From assembly GCF_037893015.1 (NCBI RefSeq), contig NC_133660.1:286351078-286415077 (forward strand): a stretch of 64,000 nt of DNA. The letters run 5' to 3'. This document shows, piece after piece, positions 33,720-44,679 of the stretch. Every line of letters begins with the position of its first letter. Positions within the stretch are counted from its first letter, which is position 1. This DNA is from Macrotis lagotis (lineage: Eukaryota > Chordata > Mammalia > Peramelemorphia > Peramelidae). The notes beneath the pieces were generated by a model that saw only the letters and a program-made list of their open reading frames with translations, was not told the origin of the DNA and searched no databases. A program made the translations under genes and the position numbers.

Positions 33720-33890
33720 AGTTGAGCCGGCTCAGACCCTGTGAGCAGTGATTGTGTTTGGAATCTCCTAGGGAAAAGAGATCATTTGGGTCCATCTTTG
33801 ACCTGGTGACCTCAGCAACCAGAACAAAGCCTGGCAAACTGTAAGAGCTCAATATATGCTTATTCATTTGATTGGTTGATAGATTGCATG
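33720..33890 (+). repeat. L2 3' end, diverged
   Basis: CAACCAGAACAAAGCCTGGC followed by AAACTGTAAGAGCTCAATA resembles the L2 terminus. Confidence 0.5.
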
Positions 33891-34019
33891 GCTTTACTTG
33901 CCATGGAAATGTGGCCTTTTGCAAACTGGATGTAAGCAGAATCCTTCTGGTAAATCACAGCTAACAACCAAGAAAGATTTCCACATTAAAAGTCACCCCT
34001 TTTAGGGAGGGGGTGACAA

Positions 34020-34385
34020 AGACTTGAATGACCCACACCTGGCCTTCCAGGGATTTTTTCATCCTAATGTACAAGCAATATATAGTGCTTGTGTATGTAT
34101 AAACACAGATTCAATACACCCAAGAGGACCTGGGGGAGGGTCCTGGCCTGGCTGTCTGAAAACCTTCCCTTTCCAAGTGAGCACTGGTCCTGAGCGAACT
34201 CATTGGAGATCATCTGCTGAGCTCTCTGCTCTACAAGATGGGTTTCCAAGAGGCTCAGGGAAGGACCATGGCGTCCATAGGAAAAGAACGTTGCCCCTCT
34301 CTGGGCCTCAGAGTCTCCTGTATAAAGCCGAGGACTAGGCCAGAAGATCTCGGGGTGCCTTCCAGCTCCCACACGTCATGATTCA
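34020..34385 (+). repeat. Unique sequence running into a MIR-like 3' half
   Basis: The right part (about 34285-34385) reads CTGGGCCTCAGAGTCTCC, TATAAAGCCGAGGACTAGG and CCTTCCAGCTCCCAC, a sense MIR. The left part is unassigned; the 104- and 102-codon frames on opposite strands are overlapping chance frames. Confidence 0.5.
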
Positions 34386-34684
34386 CTCGCTCTCCATCTG
34401 GAAGGTTGCTCTGGAGAGGCAGGGACCAGACAGCCGCCATCCTTCATTTTCTTCTGTAGCTATGGAATGTACAGCTCCACTGCTGGTTCTCCAGGGACCT
34501 TCAAATGTTTTTTCCAGTTGAAATCCACCTTTTACTTTTTTTTAAAAAATACGTAGGGAGAGGTATGGAAATCTGTGGCTGAGGCAAGCTGGCCTTTTTA
34601 CTTTGTGGAACTCCAAAGTCCCATGGACATATGTGGTTTTATAGTGAAGAGGAAGGGGAACTGACATTCATAGGGTCTAGAACA

Positions 34685-34790
34685 AGGCCTTTGTCTTACA
34701 GATGGGGAAACTGAGACTCGTGAGTGAGGCAGGATTTGAACTCAACTTCTTTGACTTTCAGACCAATGCCTTTTCATCTGTGAGATATTT
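34685..34790 (-). repeat. MIR-like SINE remnant
   Basis: TTACAGATGGGGAAACTGAG followed by AGGCAGGATTTGAACTC is a reverse MIR. Confidence 0.75.
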
Positions 34791-35321
34791 GTCTCTTCCA
34801 TGTGGAGGCATATGCCCTCCCCTGGCACCCAATCTGCCAAAGAGTTACCACTCCCTACCTTGGCCTATGTACTGCTGAGAGATGCTGTAGGGCAAGCTTC
34901 TTGTGGAGGAGATAGAAGCTCATGTGCCTACTTAGGTACTGCCAGGCAGGTGGCAGGTTGGAGGGGGGGATGCCAACATTCATACTGGCATTACTGGCCC
35001 TCGGCTACTGGCTCCACTCCCTGGACTCATGACATACAGGGCCTCCGGGGACCTTCTTGCTATTGTATCTTCAGGGAATCTTTTCCATGCCATTTAGAAC
35101 CTTCAGACAGAATCTGTTAGGTTGCCAGCTCCAAGCCTGGGCACAATGGAAGATCTTTCAAAAACAGAAGCCAGAGGCAAGTTCACTTGTGCCAAAGATT
35201 CAGAGAAATAGTACTAGGCCAAATTGGATCTGACAGATCTTGTCCTGGCTTCCTCTGCATTGGTGATGGATAGATAGGTGGATAGAGAGAGGGAGAGGGA
35301 GAAGGAGTGACAGAGACAAAG

Positions 35322-35422
<101 letters not shown>

Positions 35423-35429
35423 TGCTTGA

Positions 35430-36170
35430 AAATTGAGCTGGAATACACTTCTTGGCACCTGCCAAGTATTTTCTCCAGGTGAAACATCACAATGTGGTTG
35501 GGAATTTACATTCCTGCACCATCCCAATGATTCTCCAGTTCATCATCTATAAGCCATAAGCCTGGATGCAGTCCTCCAAATGGGAGATACTGATACCTCT
35601 CTATTCTTGGTATTCAAACCCTGATCTCCTAGCTACTCCACATATTATACTACTGTGTCTCATGTCTGTCAATCCTGTCACAGGGATTATGAAGCACCTA
35701 CTGGGAAGAAACAGGAGGAAAAAAAAGACCAGAGTGCCTGTCCTCCAATCTAAGAATACATGGACAGATAGCAGCCAAGTCCTGCCAAGACCTGCTGCCT
35801 ATCATGGAACTATAATAGATCACTTTCAAAGGGACCCCTGCCTTTGAGAAGTGGTAAGGGCATATTTTCACACAAGACACTTACCTCCCTGCTCATCCCC
35901 TAAATGTCCCATTATCCCAGGATTTACTCTGAGAACGGTCGAGGCCACAAATCCCTAACCTTAGCTCTTTCAAAACCAGGACTATAACCATCTTTTTTGA
36001 TGGTCATAAACACAATCAGTAGGGCTTTGGGACAGTGGAGAGAGCCAGTTCTCCTGGGGACTAAGAACAGTTGGTGGGGTCACAAACCCCTAACCTTAGC
36101 TCTCTTTCAGAACCAGGACCTCAGTTGCTTTTGTGATAGTCTAGACACAGTTGGTAGAGGTTTGGGACAG
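35430..36170. other. Unassigned; local direct repeat
   Basis: Two similar phrases about 130-140 bp apart (AACCTTAGCTCTTTC near 35957 and AACCTTAGCTCTCTTTC near 36092, each followed by AGGAC) suggest a local tandem duplication. No gene is evident. Confidence 0.4.
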
Positions 36171-36174
36171 TGGA

Positions 36175-36320
36175 AAGTGTCATCGGTTCTTGGAGTCAGA
36201 GGTTCAAATCATAGCTCTTTAATTATTCCTTATGTTTCCTTATCAAGTTTCTTTCCCTCTCTTAGCCTTGGTTTCCTGACCTGTAAATTGAGGGAACTGG
36301 ACTCAGTCTCCAAGTTCCCT
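36175..36320 (+). repeat. MIR-like SINE remnant
   Basis: GTTCTTGGAGTCAGAGG, TTCAAATCATAGCTC and CCTTGGTTTCCTGACC, TGTAAATTGAGGG mark a sense CORE-SINE. Confidence 0.65.
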
Positions 36321-36489
36321 TTCCACCATCAGCCTTGTGGTCTTGAATACGTGGGTTCTGTTCTTGGGACAGGTAGCCTCAGCTAAGGCACACATTAGAA
36401 TGGGCTCTTTGTAGCTTGTGTTTATGGTCAGAAATGTTTTCCTAGGAGGGCTCTGTTTGTTCAGAGTCATGCTGTCTGGGATTTTCCCC

Positions 36490-36790
36490 TTGGCTTTCCC
36501 GTGTGTGTCCAGGATAGTGGACGGGTCTGAGTGGCGCCAACCCGCCCACTCTCATATGACAGGCAGGGACCTGCCTCATTGGGCAGGTCAGTGCTGACCT
36601 CAGGACCTCTGATGGGGCAATCAGCCCATCAACAGACACCCGACTTCCTCCCAAGTTCCGCCAGTGGTGGACACCCTATTGCGAGATGGGTGATGATTCT
36701 CTGCTTCCCATACATAGTCCCACAAGAGCTGTTGCTTCATGTGATGTTAAGATGACCTAGTTTGGGATGAAAACATGCTTCTCTCCTCGT
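36490..36790. other. Unique, CpG-bearing block
   Basis: Modest CpG content (GAGTGGCGCCAACCCGCCC near 36530) and small frames on both strands. No family recognised. It may be an LTR remnant or unique sequence. Confidence 0.25.
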
Positions 36791-36969
36791 GTCCTCACCC
36801 CCTATAGTAAACTCTGTTGAATGACCTCTAGAACAGAACTCTTGTTTCCACCTTAGACTCCGAGTCCTGCTTCAATCTGGGCTCAATCCCTCCCTCCTAT
36901 GGGGCCTCATTTTTCTTATCTCTAAATTGAAAAGATTGAATAAGAGTAAGGGAAGGAAGGCCAACTAGC

Positions 36970-37130
36970 TTGGCAAAGATTATCTTATTTGATCTTCACA
37001 AAATCCTTGTGAGGTTAGGGGCATTATTATTTCCATTTTACAGATGAAGAAACTGAGGCCAAGAAAGAAGTGATTTATCCAGGGTCACACAACTCGAGTG
37101 TCTGGAACTAGATTCGACTTTGGGTTCCTC
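36970..37130 (-). repeat. MIR-like SINE remnant
   Basis: TTTGATCTTCACAAAATCC, CCATTTTACAGATGAAG, AAACTGAGGCC and CAGGGTCACACAACTCG are consecutive reverse MIR landmarks. Confidence 0.85.
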
Positions 37131-37249
37131 AAGTATATATCTTCACTTCTCACTTTCACTAAATGTCGATGGTAAAGGGTTTTTTTTTTTTTAAGTATCT
37201 AAAACCAAAATACGCTAGCTTCATCATTCTAGAGTTTGGAAGGAATGTA

Positions 37250-37385
37250 TAGGCTATGGAACCTAGTCCCTCATAAGGGAAACTGAGGCCCAGGAAAGTT
37301 AAATGACTCATCCAAAGTCACACAGGAAGGAAACATTGAAGGGGAAATTTGAATCCGAGGCTCTATGTCCAATAAGCTGCCTCTC
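37250..37385 (-). repeat. MIR-like SINE remnant
   Basis: GGGAAACTGAGGCCC, GTTAAATGACTCATCC and AAAGTCACACAGGAAGG form a reverse MIR. Confidence 0.75.
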
Positions 37386-37726
37386 TCTCTGACTTGAGGA
37401 TGATGATAATGTAGCAGAGGAAACATTAGGCAGAGAAAAATATTATGCTATTGCATAAGTCGTCTGTTCCCTCTGTGCTGACCACGTCCAGTGGCTACTC
37501 TAGTCCTTCCTGTATTGGCTGTGAACTAACAAGATGTCAAGTGGTTAATCTATTTCTTTCTTTGGTGCCATTTAATGTGTCTGACATCCATCCCAGTGTT
37601 CTCCAGACAGAAGCCACTTGGAACAGCACATCAAAACCATCCTATCAAAGAGTGATGCTGGGCACCCATCGGCCTATCAAAGTGGGGCCCTCAAAAAGCT
37701 ATCTCACCAAAGGGAGATGTTCAGAT

Positions 37727-37731
37727 ATATA

Positions 37732-37781
<50 letters not shown>
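37727..37781. repeat. (AT)n microsatellite
   Basis: Nearly perfect AT dinucleotide run with one phase break (TATTATAT near 37738). Confidence 0.95.
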
Positions 37782-37787
<6 letters not shown>

Positions 37788-37875
37788 CCACTGAGGTTCC
37801 TTAACTCCTCTCCAGAATAAACAACATACCATGTCCCTCTTTAAAAATCCTTATTCCCATTAGAAAAAAATATTT

Positions 37876-38425
37876 TTTGTGAAAGATTTTATTTTGAGTT
37901 TTATAATTTTTCCCCTAATCTTGCTTCCCTCCCCCCATCCTCTCACAGAAGGCAATTTGCCAGTCTTTATATTGTTTCCATGGTCTACATTGATCTAAAT
38001 TGAATGTGATGAGACAGAAATCATATCCTTAAAGAAAAAATAAAATATAAGAGATAGCAAGATTACATAATAAGATAATTTTTTTTTTAATTAAAGGTAA
38101 TAGTCTTTGGCCTTTGTTTAAACCTCATAATTCTTTCTCTGGATCCAGATGGTATTCTCCATCGCAGACAGCCCCAAATTGTCCCTGGTTGTTGCACTGA
38201 TGGAATGAGCAAGTCCATCAAGGTTGATCATTGCCCCCATGTTGTTGTTAGGGTGTACAGTGTTTTTCTGGCTCTGCTCATCTCACTCAGCATCAGTTCA
38301 TGCAAATCCCTCCAGGCTTCCCTGAATTCCCATCCCTCCTGGTTTCTAATAGAATAACAGTGTTCCATGACATACATATACCACAGTTTGCTAAGCCATT
38401 CCCCAATTGAAGGACATTCACGTAA
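37876..38425 (-). mobile_element. L1 3' fragment, antisense, 5'-truncated
   Basis: AAGATTTTATTTTGAG, a C/T-rich block, GAATGTGATGAGACAG, CATGTTGTTGTTAGG, CAGTTCATGCAAATCC and AAGCCATTCCCCAATTG follow the antisense L1 3' end. TAGAAAAAAATATTT at 37861-37875 and about 38426-38440 is a 15-bp target-site duplication. Confidence 0.8.
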
Positions 38426-38459
38426 TAGAAAAAAATATTTAAAAAATCCTTATTCCCCC

Positions 38460-38990
38460 CTCTTAGCCTTGCTAAATTTCCCTAAGTAATCTAGTCCATA
38501 TTTCTGCCAAACTTCTTTACTAGTTTAACTGCAGTATTATGTAATAAATTTTTTTATATCTCTAATACTTCCAAGTCAAGATTTGTGAATCTATTCACTT
38601 TTGTTGAAGTCTGGATCACCAGCATCAAATTCCACATTATCTACTTTAGGGAATAGGGTGAAGACCAAATGAGTTATAAATAGAAAGGGTTTCTTAACTA
38701 GAAAGCTACATGTGATTGTCCTGGGATGTCTTATAGACTCTAAAACTGAGAGACAAGACTTGAAGCCAGGTCCCTCCGAGTCACTTCATCTCATGTCAAA
38801 ATTGGAGTTAAATGAGACATAGACTCTTTACCAAATTAATAATGAAGACCAGAGTCCAATAAGTCTGGGGGAGGGGGAAAGGGAGGGTTGACTCCTAGAT
38901 GTCCTTTCCAGACATTTTATTATCTCCATGGTTTACTGAAAGACCCTTTCCCTCCAGATCCTACAAACTCTTCCTCCAAATTCCCTTGCA
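38460..38990. other. No gene seen
   Basis: Unassigned sequence. No open frame stands out. Confidence 0.3.
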
Positions 38991-38999
38991 CAAAAATCT

Positions 39000-39215
39000 G
39001 GTATTCCCTTGTTAGCATTTGTAAATTCCTAGAGACTATGGCCTCTTCTGTCTGAACCCTTTGCCTTTGACAGGACTCCTTGCAGGTGAACAATAACTTT
39101 GATGTTGTGCATGATGCCATTTCCCCAGGCCCCTCCATTTTTGGTCTTGTGTGTGCCTCATCTCTCCTGGTTCCTGACACAGGGTAGGTACTTAATAAAG
39201 GTGAGATGATTAAAG
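39000..39215 (+). repeat. L2 3' end, diverged
   Basis: CTCCTGGTTCCTGACACAGG then GTAGGTACTTAATAAAGG matches the L2 terminus. The minus 100-codon frame at 38920-39222 overlaps it. Confidence 0.5.
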
Positions 39216-39239
39216 GATTCACAGACCATCCACCTCACC

Positions 39240-39380
39240 CCCATCATGAGAACTTGGGTTCCAATCTCAGATCTGCCATTTTCCCCCCCCATCTGTACTT
39301 CTCTGGGTCTTAGATTCTTCTTCTGCTGAATAAGGGGATTATATGAGATTGTTTTTTAGATTCCCTTCTAGCTTTCTGCC
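39240..39380 (+). repeat. MIR-like SINE remnant
   Basis: CTTGGGTTCCAATCTCAG, CTTCTCTGGGTCTTAG and CTGAATAAGGGGATTATATG are sense SINE landmarks. Confidence 0.6.
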
Positions 39381-39619
39381 TATGCCCCCATGATCCCAGG
39401 GCTATGGGGGAGTTAAAGCATAGCTTATAGCTTTCCCTCTCCCTACCCACCCCCCTCACCAAAATTAGGATTCTTGACCAACCTTGGGAAAGTCACCCTC
39501 CCCTCCCTGGGGATCTTAGTTCCTTCATGTGTAAAATAAGTCCCTTTTAACTCTAAAGCTATAAGGTTCTCCAAAGACCTGGAGAGCTCTCAAGCCGGTG
39601 ATTAGATGAAAAACCCATG

Positions 39620-39633
39620 GTTGCTGTGACAAC
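39620..39633 (+). promoter_or_regulatory. RFX X-box-like motif
   Basis: GTTGCTGTGACAAC is a palindromic X-box-like sequence with two differences from GTTGCCATGGCAAC. It lies in unassigned sequence with no SINE signature at this spot. Confidence 0.3.
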
Positions 39634-39799
39634 CAGGCTGTTTGGAAGCACTGCTTTTGTCCAGATCTGCCTGGAATAACTCCTTTTGTCATTTCTAGTG
39701 AATCCAGATGTTTCTTTTGAACCCTGGAGCTACAGTTTAGAGTTCCAAAGGGGCAGGATTCTTCTCGGAGAGAGAAAACCATTGTCTGCTTTAAGGTAC

Positions 39800-39950
39800 A
39801 ATGGAAAGAGCCTTGGGTTTGGAGATAATCTTCACTCCATTAGCCTTGGGCAAGGTTTTTGGGCCTCCGGAGTCTGAGTTTCCTTTTCTGTAAAGCATTG
39901 TAAGGCCTTGGCTCCTAATGTCCTTTCCACCTCTGGGTCTGGTATCCTTG
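39800..39950 (+). repeat. MIR-like SINE remnant
   Basis: GGTACAATGGAAAGAGCC, TTGGGTTTGGAG, TGAGTTTCCTTTTCTGTAAA and CCTTTCCACCTCTGG run in sense order. Confidence 0.7.
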
Positions 39951-40027
39951 GGAGATGTCCGACTGTTATGTTTCTCTTCTGTTCCATCCCTGGTCTTTGC
40001 TGTTGTTGTCAGGCTGTGGATCACAAT

Positions 40028-40260
40028 CAATAAACATTTATTGAGTTCCTACTGTTTGTCAGGCTCTGTGATAAGTACTGAGGATTGAAAGGAAGGTAAA
40101 AGATGGTCCCTGTCCTGGAGGTGTTCCCAATCCAACTCTGGATGTGTACAAATGAAATGGAGGCAGGAGAGCATGGGGGGCAATCACTGAGGGAAGGTTA
40201 AGGTGGTGGCAGGTTCTGGGGTACAGGGAGAATGGAGGGAAGATTATGGAGACTGAGATC
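40028..40260. repeat. Old interspersed repeat, family not assigned
   Basis: CAATAAACATTTATTGAG, TCCTACTGTTTGTCAGGC, TGTGATAAGTACTGAGG and GGTCCCTGTCCTGGAGG form the typical start of this family. Confidence 0.6.
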
Positions 40261-40309
40261 CCTGTTTAGTCCATAGTCACTGGCTACTTGAGTTTGGTTC
40301 TGCCTATGA

Positions 40310-40468
40310 GAAATCATTATTCAGACTCAGGAAAGCATGGGTGGAAATAAAACAAAAACTTATTAAAAGAGGTTACAACATGTAGGAAGGGAGAGGGAGA
40401 GAGAGAGGGAGAGAGGGAGAGAGGGAGAGAGGGAGAGAGGGAGAGAGGGAGAGAGGGAGAGAGGGAGA

Positions 40469-40528
<60 letters not shown>

Positions 40529-40640
40529 AACAGCCAGGCAGTCTTGACCAGACCAACAAGTCAGAGAAGACTGCAGCCCTGAGCATAAGTCCAACCCAGA
40601 TTTTTATGTCTTGCCTCTCATCCAGAGGGCAAAAGGTGGA
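40310..40640 (-). mobile_element. Possible LTR-like block interrupted by a microsatellite
   Basis: Read on the minus strand there is a CATAAAAATC TATA-like box (40601-40610), then about 100 bp of GC-balanced sequence, then a long CT tract, then TTTTAATAAG and TTGTTTTATTTCC, which could serve as polyadenylation signals. This order resembles the U3-R-U5 of an LTR. I could not define TG...CA ends or a target-site duplication, so the call is weak. Confidence 0.25.
40387..40524 (+). repeat. (GGGAGAGA)n then (GA)n purine tract
   Basis: About ten 8-bp GGGAGAGA units followed by about 20 GA units give roughly 138 bp of pure purine. It creates the Ser/Leu/Pro minus frames in 40317-40594. Confidence 0.97.
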
Positions 40641-41640
40641 CTCCCTTTCTTTTACTGGATCTGGAATTAGATAGAAGGTGAAGCCTAAAGGAGATCCAGA
40701 TACAAAGTTTATATTAAACAGTCTCCACCCAATTTGACAAGATTGGCAGCCTTTAAGATCACAAATTTTGTTTCTGCCACAATCATAATTCTCTATATCT
40801 TTTCCATGGTAGTCAATTTACATCTCCACCCAATTTCTGTATTCACAATTCTCTTCATCTTTCCCCTGCATCAAGCCCACCTCTCCTCCTCCTTGGGTCT
40901 TCTGATGTTTACATTAGAAGAAAGAACACCCTAGAAGGAAAATGCCTTTGCCAAAGTAGACTGGCTTGGTACCTCAGTCTTTGAGAGTGGCTGAGCAATG
41001 ACAAGGAGTCACACACTAGTAGGTATCAACAAATCCTTACTGAGCTAACAGACATTAAGCATCTCCTCCTTCATCCACATGGGGAGTCATACATACCCTT
41101 ACACATGGGTATCTGTCTAAAGAAAGATAAATTTTGATTGTTTACACTTCACAAAATATCTTTGGGGACTAGATATTTTTCTTCTCTATTCTATTATTAT
41201 GTTTTGCGTTTTTTTTAACTGAAACAAATAACTTTTTTGTCTCATGTATTTTTTATCTTTGATTTCTCTAAAATATAGCTTTGAAAAACCAGATTTTGAT
41301 ATTGGGATTCAAATGGAGTAACTTGTTTATGCTTTTAAACCCAAATCACTCTGGCTCTCATTAACTGGCCAATAGTAGGTCCCAGTCCAAGTCTCATTTG
41401 CTCATAGTTTGGGTTTTGATGGCTGAGAATGAGTGTAAATAGCAATTATTTCTGTTCTGGTCAGAAACTCGGAGGGTCTTCCCCTTTCTGATGGATTTTT
41501 TTGGGGAGGTCAATCTAGGTCATCTTTCACCTCCATTCTTTCTTAAAATACTGAATTGAGTAGTCTAACTACTCAACTGAATTGAGACCTAGGAAAGACC
41601 TTATGAGCTTAAAAAGACCAAGATGTCCCATCACAGCCTG
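40640..41640. other. No gene seen
   Basis: Unassigned and AT-rich in parts. The phrase TCTCCACCCAATTT occurs twice (about 40722 and 40821), a short local duplication. Confidence 0.35.
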
Positions 41641-41649
41641 GGTCATTAC

Positions 41650-41955
41650 CACTCTTGCAGAGTTTGCCATAGAGCACAGCCCTGGAGTTAGGAAGACCTG
41701 AGTTCAAATTTTGCATTAGGCACTTGATACTTACTAGTTGTACGACCTTGGACAAATCACTTTACCCTGATTGCCTTGAATCCAGAGCCATCTCCAGTCA
41801 TCCTGATTCATATATGGCCTTTGGACCCAGATGGGTCAGGAGGAGAATGTGAAGCTGGTGACTTATCACAGCACTCCCTCACTCAAATCCAATTCTCTTG
41901 CTTGCATGGAATCACCTCCCTGATGTCATGGTCATCTTTTAGAAAAAAGGACAAA

Positions 41956-41997
<42 letters not shown>
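41650..41997 (+). mobile_element. Composite marsupial SINE with (CAT)n tail
   Basis: A tRNA-like head (CATAGAGCACAGCCCTGG, GAGTTCAAATTTTG) and MAR1-type middle lead into a distinct body (ATCTCCAGTCATCCTG, CAAATCCAATTCTCTTGC, CACCTCCCTGATGTCATGG). It ends in 14 CAT units (41956-41997). The CAT run encodes poly-His in the 119-codon frame 41776-42135, which is not a gene. Confidence 0.75.
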
Positions 41998-42140
41998 GTC
42001 TTGTCACTGAATTTAGATTATTCTGGAGGAGAGAATGGGGCTGATGGCCAAGTACAGCCCTACCTCACTCAAATCCAATTCTCTTGCAGGTTAAGACATC
42101 ACCCTCCTGATGTCATTGGTCTTCTCCAAGAATAAAGAAT
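41998..42140 (+). repeat. Second, headless copy of the same SINE body
   Basis: The body phrases CAAATCCAATTCTCTTGC, CCTGATGTCATTGGTC and AGAATAAAGAATG repeat directly after the (CAT)n tail, so the element looks dimeric. Confidence 0.75.
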
Positions 42141-42144
42141 GATC

Positions 42145-42340
42145 TTTCACACCAGGGTGATTATAGAAATATGTTAAATGTGATTGAACATGTATAACCT
42201 CTATCAGATTGCTTGCTGTCTTGCAGAGGGGGAGGGAGGGAGAAAAATGTGGAGCTCAAAATCTTACAAAAAATGAAGTTGAAGACTATCTTTGTATGCA
42301 ATTGGGGAAAAAGTAAAGATTAAAAAATAAAATAAAAAGG
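42145..42340 (+). mobile_element. L1 3' terminus
   Basis: AAATATGTTAAATGTGATTG, GTATAACCTCTATCAG, GCTTGCTGTCTTG, GGAGGGAGGGAG, GAGCTCAAAATCTTAC and TATGCAATTGG are the sense L1 end, closed by an A-rich tail. Confidence 0.85.
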
Positions 42341-42775
42341 ATGAAGGGTGAACAACCAGACCCCGTACTACAAGTTAGCAAAGGCGGGCCTTGACCCTGG
42401 ACCTTCCCAACTAGAAGGCTCTCCATTACCAAACTAGGACACTTTCTTCCTTCATCAGCATTTCTACATCTTTTCCAATGGGTGGTAACTGAGCATAAGA
42501 CCTCTAGCTGGAAAGGGTCCAATGGATCCTTAGTCCACCCCCCTTGTCTGCCAGATGGCAGAGAACTCCCCCGGAGTCACACAGGTTTTAAGGGACAGAG
42601 TCAGGATTTGGCCCTTCTTTTTCTGGTCCAAAAATACAAGGCACAGTTGGCGATAACTTATTGCACTTATAAGTCCCCGATGGATGCCTTGAATTCTAAG
42701 AGTGAGATTATTTTGCTCACCCTGAGTTTCAGACAAAGCTTTTTTTTCTATCCTCATCCTTTATACATTGGCACG

Positions 42776-42853
42776 GTTTCTATGGCAACCCTCTCTCAAC
42801 CTCGGTGTCCTATTTCCCAGCCATTTTAATGCAGTAGAGTTTACCATAGTGAC
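42776..42853. promoter_or_regulatory. RFX X-box-like motif pair
   Basis: GTTTCTATGGCAAC (42776-42789) closely fits an RFX X-box; GTTTACCATAGTGAC (42839-42853) is a looser, oppositely arranged relative. The block has no SINE or LINE signature and continues with CpG-bearing sequence (TTTCGGGGGCGTGC). Confidence 0.35.
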
Positions 42854-42859
42854 ATTTCG

Positions 42860-43730
42860 GGGGCGTGCTCAGATTCTGTGATGGAGTGAACTCAGAATAA
42901 TCGGGTGGCTCAACCAGCTCCCCAACATATTATGTGAAGGGCAAAGAGAAGGGACCACGGAAATAGTAGCTTTTATTCTTGTGAATCATAACCAGACCTA
43001 TGATTTCTCTGGTCTAAAGAGATTCCCCACTGAGGAACGTCCTCTCCCAGAATAGGTCAGCACCTGTTCTGTGCCTTAGGCAGCTGCCTGGGGTCCTTAG
43101 GGAGCAAGTGACTTGTCCAGTCGTGTCTCACTATTGGCCTTATGCACTAAAGTCCTATTCTGAACACATTATTATGCTATAGGGTGTCCCTGGGCTCCCC
43201 CAAAGTCTCTCAGGTCTTTCCAGCTAGTGAGTGGGACCAACCTCAAAGCATTTCCAGTGTGGAACAGCTGGCCAGAATGTGTTCCCTAACTGCTCTCCAA
43301 GGGCCAATGCAGCGAAGTTTGGAGAGATTCATCACCACCTCAGTCCCCCATGACAGCTCTTGAAGGACACCTCCTAAGAGGGACAGACCTCTCCTGAGGA
43401 GAGGGCCCCCCACCCCGATCAGATCCATAGATCCTGCATGTGTGGGGAAATGAATCTTTCCTCCTCATACATTCAGAGCCTGGGTAGCCCAGGGATTCAG
43501 AATCTAGTCTAGAGCGTCCAATCAAAGCCTCGTGCTAGAGTAGGGAAATGGGACCCACATTCTTGTTTTCTCTTCACCCCCACCTTCATCTGTTCAGCAA
43601 AGAAGGGCCAGCCCTGCTCGAAGCAGCTGCATAAAAACAAGGTCCTCCCTCTACTGCCTTCCTCTTTTCCCCAGGGAGGGGATAGGGGCACATTGCTTGT
43701 CAGTAAACCTGCAGGGAGTAGTTCTCTCGG
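42860..43730. other. No gene seen
   Basis: Small frames on the minus strand (60-61 codons) overlap each other. No repeat identified with confidence. Confidence 0.3.
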
Positions 43731-43865
43731 GGGCTCAAGATGTCAGAGCTCTCTCAGATGCTCTCCCTCCCCCCCTCCTTGAGGGCCTTTGCATCTCCCC
43801 TCCAGGAGTCCAAATCCACCACATTCACCTCAGATCTGCATCAGCTTCCTTCCTCAAGCTACTTT

Positions 43866-43986
43866 TCTACTGAGCTTTCTCCTCCTCTCTCCCTTCTTCC
43901 CTCCCCCTTTCTCTCTCTCCCTTTCCCTTCCTCTCTCCATCCTTCCATCTCTTTTCTTCCCTCCCTATCCCTCCTTGTCTTTCTCT

Positions 43987-44060
<74 letters not shown>

Positions 44061-44122
44061 TCTCTCCTCTCTGTCTCTCTGTCTCTCTCCCTCTTTCTCT
44101 TTCTCTCTGCCCCCCCCCCCCT
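43866..44122 (+). repeat. Polypyrimidine tract with perfect (TC)n
   Basis: About 255 bp almost purely C/T, with a perfect (CT)n run across about 43990-44043 and a poly-C run at 44110-44121. The overlapping 128- and 125-codon plus frames are its Ser/Leu translations. Confidence 0.97.
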
Positions 44123-44129
44123 TTAGGAT

Positions 44130-44380
44130 GGAAGGGAAGAAGGTTGTGAAGGGCTGGCTGACCTAATTGACTCCTCTGCTGACTGGAGGGGGTAGGCGAG
44201 AGGAAGGAGGCCTCCTGACCATCATGGGCTGAGGAAGTATGGGAGCTTCTCCTTTTAGGACAAGGAGGACAAGGTCAAGGGTGGCCCCAGGCTGGGGAAC
44301 CACCAAAGATGGCTTTGAACTTGGAGACTCATTCTTTTATTTAGACACGTGAGAGAGCAGCCACAGAGGGTGGCACCTTC
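44130..44380. other. No gene seen
   Basis: Unassigned sequence between the polypyrimidine tract and SINE-like remnants. Confidence 0.3.
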
Positions 44381-44384
44381 TGAA

Positions 44385-44530
44385 ATCATAAAATGTTCCA
44401 TTTGGAAGGAATCTTAGAACTCCACGTCAGAACTGGGTGGGGGCCTTAGGACAGAGAATGTAAGAGCTGGGAAGGGACTTTAGAACCTAGAATGCCAGGG
44501 CTGGGAGGAAACTGAGTCTCAGAGAAGTGG
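44385..44530. repeat. Tandem SINE-tail phrases
   Basis: The phrases AGAACTCCACGTCAGAACTG, GAATGTAAGAGCTGGG and GAATGCCAGGGCTGGG repeat about every 35 bp, the same phrase type as the 33-bp array at 53.3 kb. Confidence 0.45.
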
Positions 44531-44679
44531 TTCCTCATCTACAATTGTCATTCCTCCTCTTTACTTTTTATATGTATGGAATCAAATTCTGATTTGATTT
44601 GATCTCACTTGGTATCCTAGTCCCCTAATATCCAACCTAGGACATCCTCATCATAACCTTTTTATGGCCCTTTCACATG

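Noticed and set aside
41776..42135. Histidine-run frame that could suggest a metal-binding protein
   Set aside because: The histidines come from the CAT tail of a SINE, and the rest is SINE body.
43740..44166. 128- and 125-codon plus frames rich in Ser, Leu and Pro
   Set aside because: They are translations of the (TC)n tract in two frames.
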